Below, in pieces: positions 7,005 to 15,863 of a stretch of 23,751 nucleotides of DNA. The stretch is from the IMG/VR virus record IMGVR_UViG_3300037114_000274, positions 1 through 23,751 of that record; one strand, written 5' to 3'. The position numbers and the translations under genes are program-made. The notes below the pieces were generated by a model. The model ran no database searches, had not been told where the DNA came from, and was given only the letters and a program-made list of their open reading frames with translations. This DNA is from a virus. Numbering within the stretch: position 1 is the stretch's first letter; the number at the start of each line of letters is the position of its first letter.

Positions 7005-7128
7005 ACCGACGGGATAATTGCGCCTTGAAAAAAACCTCGTGACCACAGAGCGCATGGGGGTCCGAGCGATCAAATTTCAATGGGACTTCGACCGATAGCG
7101 CGATCGCGCCCACCGACGCGAAATCTCA
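7005..7128 (+). repeat. Direct repeat, left copy (framing R-M and hydrolase block)
   Basis: About 120 bp that match 18251-18372 in the same orientation, roughly four bases out of five by eye, including TTGCGCCTTGAAAAAAAC, ATGGGGGTCCG, CAATGGGACTTCGA and GCCCACCGA. The frame that is open in the right copy (GTG at 7039) is stopped here by TAG at 7096-7098, so this copy is decayed. The rest of 6964-7411 contains no gene I can support; it leads into hsdR. Confidence 0.85.
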
Positions 7129-7411
7129 GCGCATAATCACTACTCTGCGTACCTCAACAGCGCGCAGCTAGACGACATCGCTATGGTTCGGAGCTGTGAA
7201 TGCCTCCGCACCCATCAGTGGTGGATACGTGCCGTTTTTCTCGAAGTTTTCCTAGTTAGTCAATGTTCCAAGGATCTGCACTTGTTTAGTAGAGCCAGCC
7301 TGATCCGTTTTTCGAGCGGTTTAGTGGCAATTTTTCTGGGTTGTTGCTCCCCGATGCTGATAATGGTTGCACCGACAGCATCCACAGCTAAAACGAGGAC
7401 CGGCTGCCATC

Positions 7412-9865
7412 GTGGATAAGCACACGCTCAGCGAACGCGACATCTGCACCAAATTCATTACGCCGGCCCTGCGTCAGGTAGGCTGGGATGAGATGTTGCA
7501 AATCCGCGAGGAGGTGAGCTTCACCAAAGGCCGCATCATCGTCCGCGGCAAGCTCGTCAGTCGCGGAAAAGCCAAGCGCGCCGACTATGTCCTCTATTTT
7601 AAGCCCAATATCCCGCTGGCTCTGATCGAGGCCAAGGATAATTCTCATAGCGTCGGTGACGGGATGCAGCAGGGCCTCGAGTACGCCGTGACGCTCAAAA
7701 TACCCTTCGTGTTTTCATCCAATGGCGACGGCTTCGTGTTTCACGACAGCACCGGCGCGAGCGGTGCGATCGAAACGAACCTCGCGCTCGATGCCTTTCC
7801 TTCGCCAGCCGATCTGTGGGCGCGCTATCGCGCCTGGAAGGGCCTGACGGATGAGGCCGAGCAGATCGTGCTTCAAGACTACTTCGACGACGCCAGCGGT
7901 AAGGCCCCGCGCTATTACCAGGTCAATGCCGTCAACGCGGCGATCGAGGCCATCGCCAAGGGCCGCGACCGCATCCTCCTCGTCATGGCGACCGGCACGG
8001 GCAAAACGTACACCGCGTTTCAGATTCTTTGGCGTCTTTGGAAGGCTGGCCGTAAGAAGCGCATCCTTTATCTCGCCGACCGCAATGTGCTTATCGATCA
8101 GACGATGGTGAACGACTTCCGGCCGTTCGGCACAGTTATGGCAAAATTAAGCGTGAATGCGAAGACCATTGAGAAGTTAGATGGCACGACGACGGAACTG
8201 GCAACGGCGTTCGACCCAACACGGCAGATCAACAAATCCTACGAGGTCTATCTCGGCCTCTATCAGGCGATCACCGGCCCAGAGGAACGGCAAAAGTTGT
8301 TCCGCGATTTCTCGCCCGGATTCTTCGATCTGATCGTGATCGACGAGTGTCATCGAGGCAGTGCGGCGGAGGATTCGGCTTGGCGCGAGATTCTTGAATA
8401 CTTCTCATCCGCAACGCAGATCGGCATGACTGCAACTCCCAAAGAGACCAAATACATCTCCAACATCGCCTATTTCGGCGACCCGGTTTTCTCTTACTCA
8501 TTGAAGCAGGGCATCCGCGATGGATTTCTCGCTCCCTACAAGGTTATCAAGGTCCATATCGACCTCGACGTGGAAGGCTACCGACCTGAAAAGGGCCAAC
8601 TCGACCGCGAGGGCGAGGAAGTCGAGGACCGCATCTATAACACCAAGGATTTCGACCGCACCCTGGTGCTGGACGACCGCACCAAGCTGGTTGCCCGCAA
8701 AGTCACCGAGTTTCTAAAGGAAAGTGGCGACCGCTTCCAGAAAACCATTATCTTCTGCGTCGATCAGGAGCACGCGGCGCGGATGCGCCAGGCGCTCATC
8801 AATGAGAACGCCGATCTCGTTGCCGAAAACCACCGTTATGTCATGCGCATCACCGGCAATGACAAAGAAGGCCAAGATCAACTTGGCAATTTTATCGACC
8901 CGGAATCCAAATATCCCGTCCTCGTCACCACCTCGCGCCTGCTCTCTACCGGCGTGGATGCGCAGACATGCCGGCTGATCGTGCTCGACCGCGAAGTCGG
9001 CTCGATGACCGAGTTCAAACAGATTGTCGGGCGCGGCACCCGCGTGCACGAGGACACCAAAAAGTTCTATTTCACTTTGATCGACTTTCGGGGTGATACC
9101 AGCCATTTCGCCGATCCTGATTTCGACGGCGAGCCAGTGCAGATATACGAGCCAAGCGAAGGCGACCCCGTCGTGCCACCCGATGACGTGCCACCCGCCA
9201 GCGACGAAGATGAGCCCATTCCACCGACCCCAGGAGATGACGAAACGATTGTTGACGGGCAGCCGCCCGACATCACAATTCCGGCGGGCGGACAAAGACA
9301 AAAGAAAGTTTATGTCGATGGCATCGAAGCCCGCATCATTGCCGAGCGCGTGGAATATCTCGACGAGAACGGTGAACTCATCACCGAGTCCCTGCGCGAC
9401 TTCACCAAGGCGGCCCTAAAGAAGCGCTTCGCCAGCCTCGACGATTTTCTCAAGCGGTGGAAAGCGGCGGAGCGCAAGCAGGCCATCATCGATGAATTGG
9501 AGGCGGAGGGTCTGCCGCTCGACCCCATCGCCGAGGAACTGGGCAAGGACCTCGACCCTTTCGACCTCATTTGCCACGTTGCCTTCGGTCGGAAGCCACT
9601 CACCAGGCGCGAGCGGGCCGACAACGTCAAGAAGCGCGATATTTTCACTAAGTACGGGCCGCAGGCTCATGCTGTTCTCGATGCGCTCCTCGCCAAATAT
9701 GCTGACGAGGGCGTTCTCAATCTCGACGACGGCAATGTGCTGAAAATCTCGCCGTTCACCGAAATGGGCAGCGTCGTTCAACTCATCAAGGCGTTCGGCG
9801 ACCGGCAAGGCTTCGAGCGAGCCGTCCACGAACTGCAATCCGCCCTCTATCAGGAAGCCGCGTAA
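7412..9865 (+). CDS. hsdR: Type I restriction enzyme, R (restriction/translocase) subunit
   Basis: This is the motor and nuclease subunit of a type I R-M complex. The frame is open from 7367, but the GTG at 7412 gives the family-typical start VDKHTLSERDICTKFITPAL (817 aa). From that start: an N-terminal PD-(D/E)xK nuclease domain with Asp58 (RADYVLYFKP) and EAK at 73-75; Walker A ATGTGKT at 193-199; Walker B DECH at 311-314; motif III GMTATPKE soon after; and motif VI QIVGRGTR in the second RecA-like lobe. A Pro/Asp/Glu-rich linker separates this from a helical C-terminal domain of the EcoEI R type. It is the first gene of a three-gene operon; all key motifs are intact, so it is probably functional. 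Confidence 0.97.
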   Translation: MDKHTLSERDICTKFITPALRQVGWDEMLQIREEVSFTKGRIIVRGKLVSRGKAKRADYVLYFKPNIPLALIEAKDNSHSVGDGMQQGLEYAVTLKIPFVFSSNGDGFVFHDSTGASGAIETNLALDAFPSPADLWARYRAWKGLTDEAEQIVLQDYFDDASGKAPRYYQVNAVNAAIEAIAKGRDRILLVMATGTGKTYTAFQILWRLWKAGRKKRILYLADRNVLIDQTMVNDFRPFGTVMAKLSVNAKTIEKLDGTTTELATAFDPTRQINKSYEVYLGLYQAITGPEERQKLFRDFSPGFFDLIVIDECHRGSAAEDSAWREILEYFSSATQIGMTATPKETKYISNIAYFGDPVFSYSLKQGIRDGFLAPYKVIKVHIDLDVEGYRPEKGQLDREGEEVEDRIYNTKDFDRTLVLDDRTKLVARKVTEFLKESGDRFQKTIIFCVDQEHAARMRQALINENADLVAENHRYVMRITGNDKEGQDQLGNFIDPESKYPVLVTTSRLLSTGVDAQTCRLIVLDREVGSMTEFKQIVGRGTRVHEDTKKFYFTLIDFRGDTSHFADPDFDGEPVQIYEPSEGDPVVPPDDVPPASDEDEPIPPTPGDDETIVDGQPPDITIPAGGQRQKKVYVDGIEARIIAERVEYLDENGELITESLRDFTKAALKKRFASLDDFLKRWKAAERKQAIIDELEAEGLPLDPIAEELGKDLDPFDLICHVAFGRKPLTRRERADNVKKRDIFTKYGPQAHAVLDALLAKYADEGVLNLDDGNVLKISPFTEMGSVVQLIKAFGDRQGFERAVHELQSALYQEAA

Positions 9866-9868
9866 GTT

Positions 9869-11326
9869 ATGTCAGTCCGCACCGTCGTAAAATCCATCCA
9901 GGACATCATGCGCCAAGACACCGGCGTCGATGGCGACGCCCAGCGCATCAGCCAGTTGTGCTGGATGTTCTTCCTCAAGATCATCGACGACCAGGACCAG
10001 GAACTGGAACTGTTGAATCGTGATTACCGGTCGCCGATTCCGAAGAAGCACCAGTGGCGCACCTGGGCCGCAGACCCGGAGGGCATCACCGGCGAGGAAC
10101 TCATGGCCTTCGTCAACGGTGAACTATTCCCGGCGCTGAAAAGTCTTGGGGTCTCGACCAAACCCGGCGACCGCCGTCGCGTAGTCAAGGACGTCTTCGA
10201 GGACGCTTACAACTATATGAAATCCGGCCAGCTCATGCGGCAGGTCGTGAACAAGATCAACGAAGTCGACTTCAACAATCTGGCCGAGCGTCAGCATTTT
10301 GGCGATATCTACGAGCAGGTGCTCAACGACCTGCAATCGGCAGGCAACGCGGGTGAGTACTACACGCCGCGCGCCGTCACCGCCTTCATGGTGGACCGCA
10401 TCGACCCGCATCCCAGCGAAATCCTGCTCGATCCGGCGTGCGGCACCGGCGGCTTCCTCACCTGTGCGCTGCGCCACATGCGCGAACGCTACGTGAAGAA
10501 GCCCGAGCATGAGAAGATGATGCAGGCCGCCTTGCGCGCGGTTGAGAAGAAGCAGCTTCCGCACATGCTCTGCGTCACCAACATGCTGCTGCACGGCATC
10601 GAGGACCCGAGCTTCGTGCGCCACGACAACACGCTGGCCCGGCCCTACATCAGCTACACCCAGTCCGACCGGGTGGACATCGTGCTGACCAACCCGCCCT
10701 TCGGCGGGCGCGAGGAGGACGGCATCGAGAGCAATTTCCCGAAACATTTTCAGACGCGCGAGACTGCCGATCTTTTTCTCGCTCTCATCGTGCGCCTGTT
10801 GAAAAAGGATGGCCGCGCCGCCGTGGTACTGCCGGATGGCACGCTGTTCGGCGAAGGCGTGAAGACGCGGCTCAAGGAACATCTGATGGAGGAGTGCGAT
10901 CTCCATACCATCGTCCGCCTGCCCAATTCGGTGTTCAGGCCCTACGCCTCGATCGGCACCAACCTGTTGTTCTTCGAGAAGGGCGAACCAACGAAAGACA
11001 TTTGGTTCTACGAGCACCGCGTGCCGGAAGGCCAGAAAGCTTACTCGATGACCAAGCCGATCCGCTTCGAGCATCTGCAAGGCTGCATCGACTGGTGGGG
11101 CGGGCCGAAGAGGAAGGGTCGCGATGAGACTCCACAGGCGTGGAAGGTGACGGCCGAGGCGGTGAAAGCGCGCGGCTACAACCTCGATATTAAGAACCCG
11201 CATACCATCGCCGATGACCACGGCGACCCGGAGGTTCTGCTCGAAAGTCTGAACGCCGCCGAGGCCGAGACGGCGAGCCTCCGCGACCAATTGAAAGCAA
11301 TCCTCGCCGAGGCGCTGGCTCGATGA
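9869..11326 (+). CDS. hsdM: Type I restriction-modification, M (N6-adenine methyltransferase) subunit
   Basis: A 485-aa protein that transfers a methyl group from S-adenosylmethionine to adenine N6 and forms the core of the M2S and R2M2S complexes. The N-terminal helical HsdM_N domain (IMRQDTGVDGDAQRISQLCW) is followed by the GNAGEYYTPRAVTAFMV segment typical of HsdM, motif I DPACGTGGF for cofactor binding, and motif IV NPPFGG, the catalytic (N/D)PP(Y/F) motif. The ATG lies 3 bases after the hsdR stop, and the last codons overlap hsdS by 4 bases (ATGA), so translation along the operon is coupled. Length is normal for the family and no damage is visible. Confidence 0.97.
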   Translation: MSVRTVVKSIQDIMRQDTGVDGDAQRISQLCWMFFLKIIDDQDQELELLNRDYRSPIPKKHQWRTWAADPEGITGEELMAFVNGELFPALKSLGVSTKPGDRRRVVKDVFEDAYNYMKSGQLMRQVVNKINEVDFNNLAERQHFGDIYEQVLNDLQSAGNAGEYYTPRAVTAFMVDRIDPHPSEILLDPACGTGGFLTCALRHMRERYVKKPEHEKMMQAALRAVEKKQLPHMLCVTNMLLHGIEDPSFVRHDNTLARPYISYTQSDRVDIVLTNPPFGGREEDGIESNFPKHFQTRETADLFLALIVRLLKKDGRAAVVLPDGTLFGEGVKTRLKEHLMEECDLHTIVRLPNSVFRPYASIGTNLLFFEKGEPTKDIWFYEHRVPEGQKAYSMTKPIRFEHLQGCIDWWGGPKRKGRDETPQAWKVTAEAVKARGYNLDIKNPHTIADDHGDPEVLLESLNAAEAETASLRDQLKAILAEALAR

Positions 11327-13014
11327 ACGCGGCGCAGCTTCTGGAACATTTCGATCGTGTCGGCGACGCACCTAACGCGATTGTGCGCCTCCGCCAGGCC
11401 ATTCTTAAACTCGCCGTGCGCGGCAAGTTGCTTCCACAAAAGCCGAGGGATTGTTGGCCTGAGAAGTCATTGGAGTTGGTCCGCGAGCGACTTGAAGCGA
11501 AAGCCGAGAAAACCAGTCGGCTGCAGTGGAAGCGTTCTGATCCCCTCGAATCTGACGAATATCCGGCTGATATTCCGTCAGGATGGATGCCCGCGCGCAT
11601 TAATGACTCTGGCCTCTACATCAATGGCATGGCCTTCAAGCCCTCCGATTGGAAGAAAAGTGGGCTACCGATAGTCCGCATCCAAAACCTGACTGATCGG
11701 TCAAAGGAATTTAATTACGCACAGGGCACATTCCCGGACGAAGTGCTTGTTCGGGACGGAGATATCCTTGTTTCTTGGTCGGCGACGCTAGAGGCATTTA
11801 TTTGGTCGCGAGGTGCGGGAGTACTGAACCAGCATATCTTTCGCGTCTTGCCTAATGAAGAACTTACAACCACGAGGTTTCTGCATTTATTGCTACGTAA
11901 CGCAATCCAAATAATGGCTCAGAGTGAACATGCACACGGCCTAGCCATGATGCACATCAATCGCGCGCCGTTCCTCGCTCACGTTTTACTTATTCCACCC
12001 GTTGCTGAACAAGAGCGCATCGTCTCCAAGTTTGATGAGTTGATGGCCTTTTGCGATCGGCTGGAGACGGCGAGGGCGGAGCGGGAGGCAACGCGCGACC
12101 GGCTCTCGGCGGCGAGCCTCGCCCGCCTCAACGCGCCCGATCCCGAAGCTTTCCAGGCCGACGCCCATTTCGTGCTCGACGCGTTGCCTGCCCTGACCAC
12201 GCGTCCTGACCAGATCAAGCAGCTTCGCCAGACCATCCTCAACCTCGCAGTGCGCGGCAAACTGGTGCCGCAGGTGGCGGGCGACGAACCGGCGTCGGAA
12301 TTGTTAAAACGGATCGCGAAGGCAAAGGGTGGCGCTAGGCGTCCCGTCGCCGTGATCGATCCCGAGGGCGAACCCTATCCTTTGCCCGAAACATGGAAAT
12401 GGGCCACGCTTGACCAATTGATTGTATCGGGACCGCAGAACGGCATTTCTCCTAAGCCAACGACCCGCGAAGATGCGCCTAAGGCAATAACCTTGACCGC
12501 AACAACAAGCGGTGCGTTCAATCCGAACTATTTCAAACACGTTGAAGCAAACATTGCTCCCGACTCGGACTTCTGGCTAAAAGACGGCGATCTACTTTTT
12601 CAAAGAGGGAACACGCGCGAATACGTTGGGATTGCAGCGGTCTACCAAGGCCCGCCGAACAGGTTTCTCTTTCCCGATCTGATTATGAAGGTGAGGGTGT
12701 CCGCTCTGCTTAGCCTTCAATTTGTTCATCTCGCGTCGGTGTCGCCGCCCGCGCGCGCTTTTCTTTCCACAAATGCGTCGGGCGCGCAGGCAACAATGCC
12801 GAAGATAAATCAGACGACGCTCGTCTCGTTGCCAATTCCACTCCCACCCCTCGCCGAGCAGCACCGCATCGTCGCCATGGTCGATGAGCTGATGGCGCTG
12901 TGCGACCGGCTTGAGGCGAGCCTCTCCACCGGCAACGACACCTGCCGCCGCCTGCTCGACGCGCTGCTCGCTGAGGCGCTGGCGCCCGCCGAGAAACGCG
13001 AAGAGGCTGCATGA
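11323..13014 (+). CDS. hsdS: Type I restriction-modification, S (specificity) subunit
   Basis: A 563-aa DNA-recognition subunit with the usual two-fold layout. An N-terminal conserved block (RLRQAILKLAVRGKLLPQ, 22-39) recurs in the centre (QLRQTILNLAVRGKLVPQ, about 299-316). Each is followed by a target recognition domain, TRD1 at about 85-230 and TRD2 at about 345-520, and each TRD ends in a conserved segment (PPVAEQERIVSKFDELMAFCDRLE and PPLAEQHRIVAMVDELMALCDRLE). The two TRDs read the two halves of a split target sequence. The DNA encoding the TRDs is visibly richer in A and T than the conserved blocks, as expected from domain exchange between hsdS genes. The recognition sequence cannot be predicted by eye. 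Confidence 0.96.
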   Translation: MNAAQLLEHFDRVGDAPNAIVRLRQAILKLAVRGKLLPQKPRDCWPEKSLELVRERLEAKAEKTSRLQWKRSDPLESDEYPADIPSGWMPARINDSGLYINGMAFKPSDWKKSGLPIVRIQNLTDRSKEFNYAQGTFPDEVLVRDGDILVSWSATLEAFIWSRGAGVLNQHIFRVLPNEELTTTRFLHLLLRNAIQIMAQSEHAHGLAMMHINRAPFLAHVLLIPPVAEQERIVSKFDELMAFCDRLETARAEREATRDRLSAASLARLNAPDPEAFQADAHFVLDALPALTTRPDQIKQLRQTILNLAVRGKLVPQVAGDEPASELLKRIAKAKGGARRPVAVIDPEGEPYPLPETWKWATLDQLIVSGPQNGISPKPTTREDAPKAITLTATTSGAFNPNYFKHVEANIAPDSDFWLKDGDLLFQRGNTREYVGIAAVYQGPPNRFLFPDLIMKVRVSALLSLQFVHLASVSPPARAFLSTNASGAQATMPKINQTTLVSLPIPLPPLAEQHRIVAMVDELMALCDRLEASLSTGNDTCRRLLDALLAEALAPAEKREEAA

Positions 13015-13132
13015 CGATCCGGCTGGTGGATGCGGGATTACGCGCGGCGAGGGCAAGTCTGTAACGGCAACTTTGGGCTTGAGCGGGCGGCGATGCGCCC
13101 ACTACATGCCGCCACCAATCGCTCAACGCCTA

Positions 13133-13190
13133 CCGGATGCCTCACGCTGAGTCAGGGAAGGCGGTACGTGAGCCGCAACGCATTGTCCGC
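13133..13190 (+). repeat. Dispersed repeat, copy B
   Basis: This matches 2908-2970 in the same orientation, with shared blocks GGATGCCTC, CAGGGAAG, GGTACGTGAG and TTGTCCGC. It lies in the 425-bp gap 13015-13439 between hsdS and the next gene, where I find no gene. Confidence 0.6.
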
Positions 13191-13306
13191 AGATATGTGC
13201 GTTCGGGGCAGGAGCACGGCCGGTCTATCCCATTCGCTGCGTTCGCTGCGCCGCAAAATCCAGGACGCGATCGGACTAACAAGGGACAAAGGGCCGCCCG
13301 GAGGCC

Positions 13307-13354
13307 GAATAGCTCCGCAGCGAATGACCCGAAGCGGACATGCCAGCATGAGCT
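13307..13354 (+). repeat. Dispersed repeat fragment (CGAATGACCCGAAGCGGACA type)
   Basis: This stretch aligns with 14076-14123: shared blocks are GAAT.GCTC, GCA.CGA.TGACCCGAAGCG and GAGCT near the end. Similar degenerate sequence is, to my recollection, common between genes in Bradyrhizobium-like genomes. It is non-coding here. Confidence 0.55.
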
Positions 13355-13439
13355 GTCGGAAAAGAAAAATATTTGACTTACACGCGAAGAGTGTATTCAC
13401 TCAGGAAGACGCGGTACGTCGAGCCATTGGGAGGTGGTA

Positions 13440-13952
13440 ATGCGTTCGTTTGTTTCTGCGCTCGTTGTGTTAATTTTTTGCTTTTGCGAGAGCGCACACG
13501 CGGCAGAATACTATAACAAAAAATGGTTTGACTATCCTGATCTATTTACTGCACCGCGGGTCACAACTAGTACAGGTTGCGCGCACTGGGTGGAAGGGTT
13601 GGGGGCCAAAATTTGCACCAACCCAACGCATTTTACGGTCCGTACAGAACTTTTAAGACGTGACGTCGTTTTTGTTGTATCGGGGCCAGACTCTCCAAGT
13701 GAAGCTGTACGACGAGCAGTGGCAGGTTACGCCACCGGATGTTCTGTAATTGCTGTCCATGCAGCGACGACGGCTGCCGCTGCAACACCATCTCCCGAGC
13801 CTGGCGCCAGGATTGCTGCTGCTGCTGCCAGCCTTTACGGCTCATTCGCGGCGTGCATTTCTGCAATCTCAGTTGGTGGTGTTGCTGGAAGCATCCTCGG
13901 GCAACTAAATATACGAATAGATACGTCCAGCAGCCATTGGTCGCCGCTATAG
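13440..13952 (+). CDS. Small secreted protein of unknown function
   Basis: A 170-aa protein with a clear Sec signal peptide: MRSFVSALVVLIFCFCESAHA with likely cleavage after AHA or AHAA. The mature part begins AEYYNKKWFDYPDLF, contains Cys residues in TGCAHW and KICTNPT and further ones at ATGCSV and FAACIS, so disulfide bonds are possible. The second half is Ala/Gly-rich (HAATTAAAAT, RIAAAAASL) and may be a helix or hydrophobic hairpin. The ATG at 13440 is chosen over the GTG at 13434 because GGAGGT lies just upstream. It sits alone between the R-M operon and the hydrolase remnant. No family recognised. Confidence 0.65.
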   Translation: MRSFVSALVVLIFCFCESAHAAEYYNKKWFDYPDLFTAPRVTTSTGCAHWVEGLGAKICTNPTHFTVRTELLRRDVVFVVSGPDSPSEAVRRAVAGYATGCSVIAVHAATTAAAATPSPEPGARIAAAAASLYGSFAACISAISVGGVAGSILGQLNIRIDTSSSHWSPL

Positions 13953-14032
13953 ACCGCGCTTGGTCGAATAACGAAAAGTACAGAAGTAAGCGTGTAGACA
14001 CTTCGCCGACGTGCTGTCAGATGCGTCGGAAA

Positions 14033-14123
14033 GGTCGCTATCGGACAAAAGCGGACAAAGGTGGGCATGGGCGCGGAATCGCTCGGCAACGATTGACCCG
14101 AAGCGCAACTCCTGCCGCGAGCT
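14033..14123 (+). repeat. Dispersed repeat fragments between the secreted protein and hydrolase genes
   Basis: 14033-14059 (GGTCGCTATCGGACAAAAG, then CGGACAAA) matches 18197-18222, and 14076-14123 matches 13307-13354. These are degenerate intergenic repeats without coding potential, in the 252-bp gap 13953-14204. Confidence 0.55.
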
Positions 14124-15548
14124 TACGAGGGGGGATTCGTCCGCTCGCCGAATGAGCCGCGATGTTTTGAGGTTGGGCCAGATTATTGGGGGGGGCGGGC
14201 GGCGATGAGCACTTGGGTAGATTTTGAGCTGGTCCGTATTGCTGGGGCATATTTTCGACAACTTGCAACTACCAGCATAGGCCTCAATCCTCACAGCGAC
14301 GACTTTAGTTCAGACGGTTCATCATTCCCAGCTTCGCAATTATCAGCGTTACATTAGGGGGCATTCCAGAAGGGAGCTGATTGGATCAACTATGCTGCCT
14401 CGCCTGTTGCCGACGCTTTAGGTGTTTCGTCCGTCCCTGACGATGTTTTCCCACATCCGCAAAGCTCTATCATTTCGATGACAGCAGATGTGGCCGCGAC
14501 AATCGTTAGCGCCAGCAAGATCCAGGTCGACGGGGAATTACAATCGGGTGCGCAGGCGCTCAACAACTCGCAAGTAATAACGGCGCTGGGCGCATCCTCG
14601 CAGCAATTTTACGACAATGATGTTTCTTCCTATTCGGGCGGTTCGGGCTTGAACCTGCCGCGGGACGCGCACGCAACTATGATCGACGGCAGCTGTGTAG
14701 AGAGCAATACAGATACCACAGCAGCTCTAATGACGATCGTTGAAAGGTCGCCCTTTTTTGTTGCGGGGCAAGCGATCACCAACAGCGTCAACGCCACCGC
14801 CTCGTCGATTCAGACTTTCAGTGATAGTAGCGACGCGATGTTGCCAAATAATGCTACGAACAGTGCAGGCGGCAACGTGGGCGTGTTTGCAATCCAAGGC
14901 ATGAGTATGACGAGTTATACCGTGCAGGGATATTCAACCTCGAATTATCCTTCGATGCTTACCGAGGCTAAGACGGATGGCGCAAATTGGGTAGAACTTA
15001 GTTCCGTCTCTCAAATAAATATGTCTTCGGGGGCTATAACTTCCCTGAATCTTGGCGATGTGTTTCCTGGTAATACCATCTCATTGAGCAGCCTCGGGTC
15101 TGCAATCGCGGCCGCTGAGGCTCAAGGCCTAAACGTCTTGTTGAAGCCGCAAATTATGACGTTAGATGCGGATGGCAACTACAATAATCTTTTACAAGAC
15201 TCTCCGAGCGATTCGTTGGTTATTGCCAACCCTGCCGCATTTTTCGCTAGCTACGAAGCTTACATTTTACAATTTGCCGAATTGGCGCAGCAATATAATG
15301 TCAGCATGCTTTCAATCGGCAACGAAATGGCATATGCGACGCTACCGCAATACACGCCATACTGGGATAATATCATTGCTGCTGTACGGGGGGTGTACAG
15401 CGGGGCGCTGACTTATTCTGCTGAGATTGGCACTCCATTTTTTTACAATTCGTCCGACCCTTCCGCGGCCGTGAATGACGAAGTACAGCACATTCAGTTT
15501 TGGAACCTGCTCGATTATGTTGGAATGGATGTCTACCCGGGGCTCACT

Positions 15549-15556
15549 CAACAATC
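15549..15556. repeat. Target site duplication, left copy
   Basis: CAACAATC directly before the MITE-like element; identical copy at 15856-15863. Confidence 0.85.
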
Positions 15557-15855
15557 CGTGCTTATCCGGTTAAGACACACAGCCCTACATCTTGTGGTCA
15601 TCGCGGCGGCCCAATTGCATCGTTCTCGATGGCTTCGGCTATCGCATTTGCGACGCCTTGTGCAACCGGCGTCTTACAATGTTGCTCGGCAAAGCGAGCG
15701 ATGTTGGCGCAACGCTGACGCTCGTTAGCTATGGCTTGGGCCACGGCAGGTTTAAGTGCTCCCGGCGTCTTTCGTCCCAATCCTCTGCGGTCTGTCATGG
15801 TTGTTCCTAGATGTAGTGGCTCTCAGCGTTTGTGTGCGTCAACCGGATAAGCATG
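15557..15855. mobile_element. MITE-like element, 299 bp, with ~25-bp TIRs and 8-bp TSD
   Basis: The left end CGTGCTTATCCGGTTAAG... and the right end, read on the minus strand, CATGCTTATCCGGTTGAC..., form imperfect terminal inverted repeats with about 22 of 25 positions matching, both running into CACACA. The flanks carry an 8-bp direct repeat, CAACAATC (15549-15556 and 15856-15863). Deleting 307 bp (element plus one copy) joins GLTQQS to NPTVAQF in frame. There is no transposase inside, so it needs one in trans. An 8-bp target duplication occurs in several IS families (for example IS1595, IS66, IS6); which one applies here is not determined. Confidence 0.9.
15598..15798 (-). CDS. Short ORF inside the MITE-like element (passenger or gene fragment)
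   Basis: A 66-aa minus-strand frame (MTDRRGLGRKTPGALK ... AIAEAIENDAIGPPR) that fills most of the element between the inverted repeats. The composition is protein-like: an Arg/Lys-rich start, then amphipathic Ala-rich helices (AQAIANERQRCANIARFAEQ). It could be a captured gene fragment or an accidental open frame. It does not resemble a transposase. No ribosome binding site was checked as convincing. Confidence 0.35.
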   Translation of the reverse strand: MTDRRGLGRKTPGALKPAVAQAIANERQRCANIARFAEQHCKTPVAQGVANAIAEAIENDAIGPPR

Positions 15856-15863
15856 CAACAATC
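15856..15863. repeat. Target site duplication, right copy
   Basis: CAACAATC directly after the MITE-like element; identical to 15549-15556. Confidence 0.85.

Noticed and set aside
8714-9301. Long minus-strand frame opposite hsdR (195 codons), and similar ones opposite hsdM (10124-11371) and the 12592-13126 region
   Set aside because: Antisense shadows of GC-rich genes; the plus-strand frames carry intact R-M motifs.
13137-13440. Plus- and minus-strand frames of 79-136 codons between hsdS and the secreted protein gene
   Set aside because: They cross dispersed repeats and have no protein-like pattern or start signals.
15832-15855. GTG at 15832 as start of a separate second hydrolase gene
   Set aside because: It lies in the terminal inverted repeat of the MITE-like element; the true protein sequence begins after the target duplication and continues the upstream frame.
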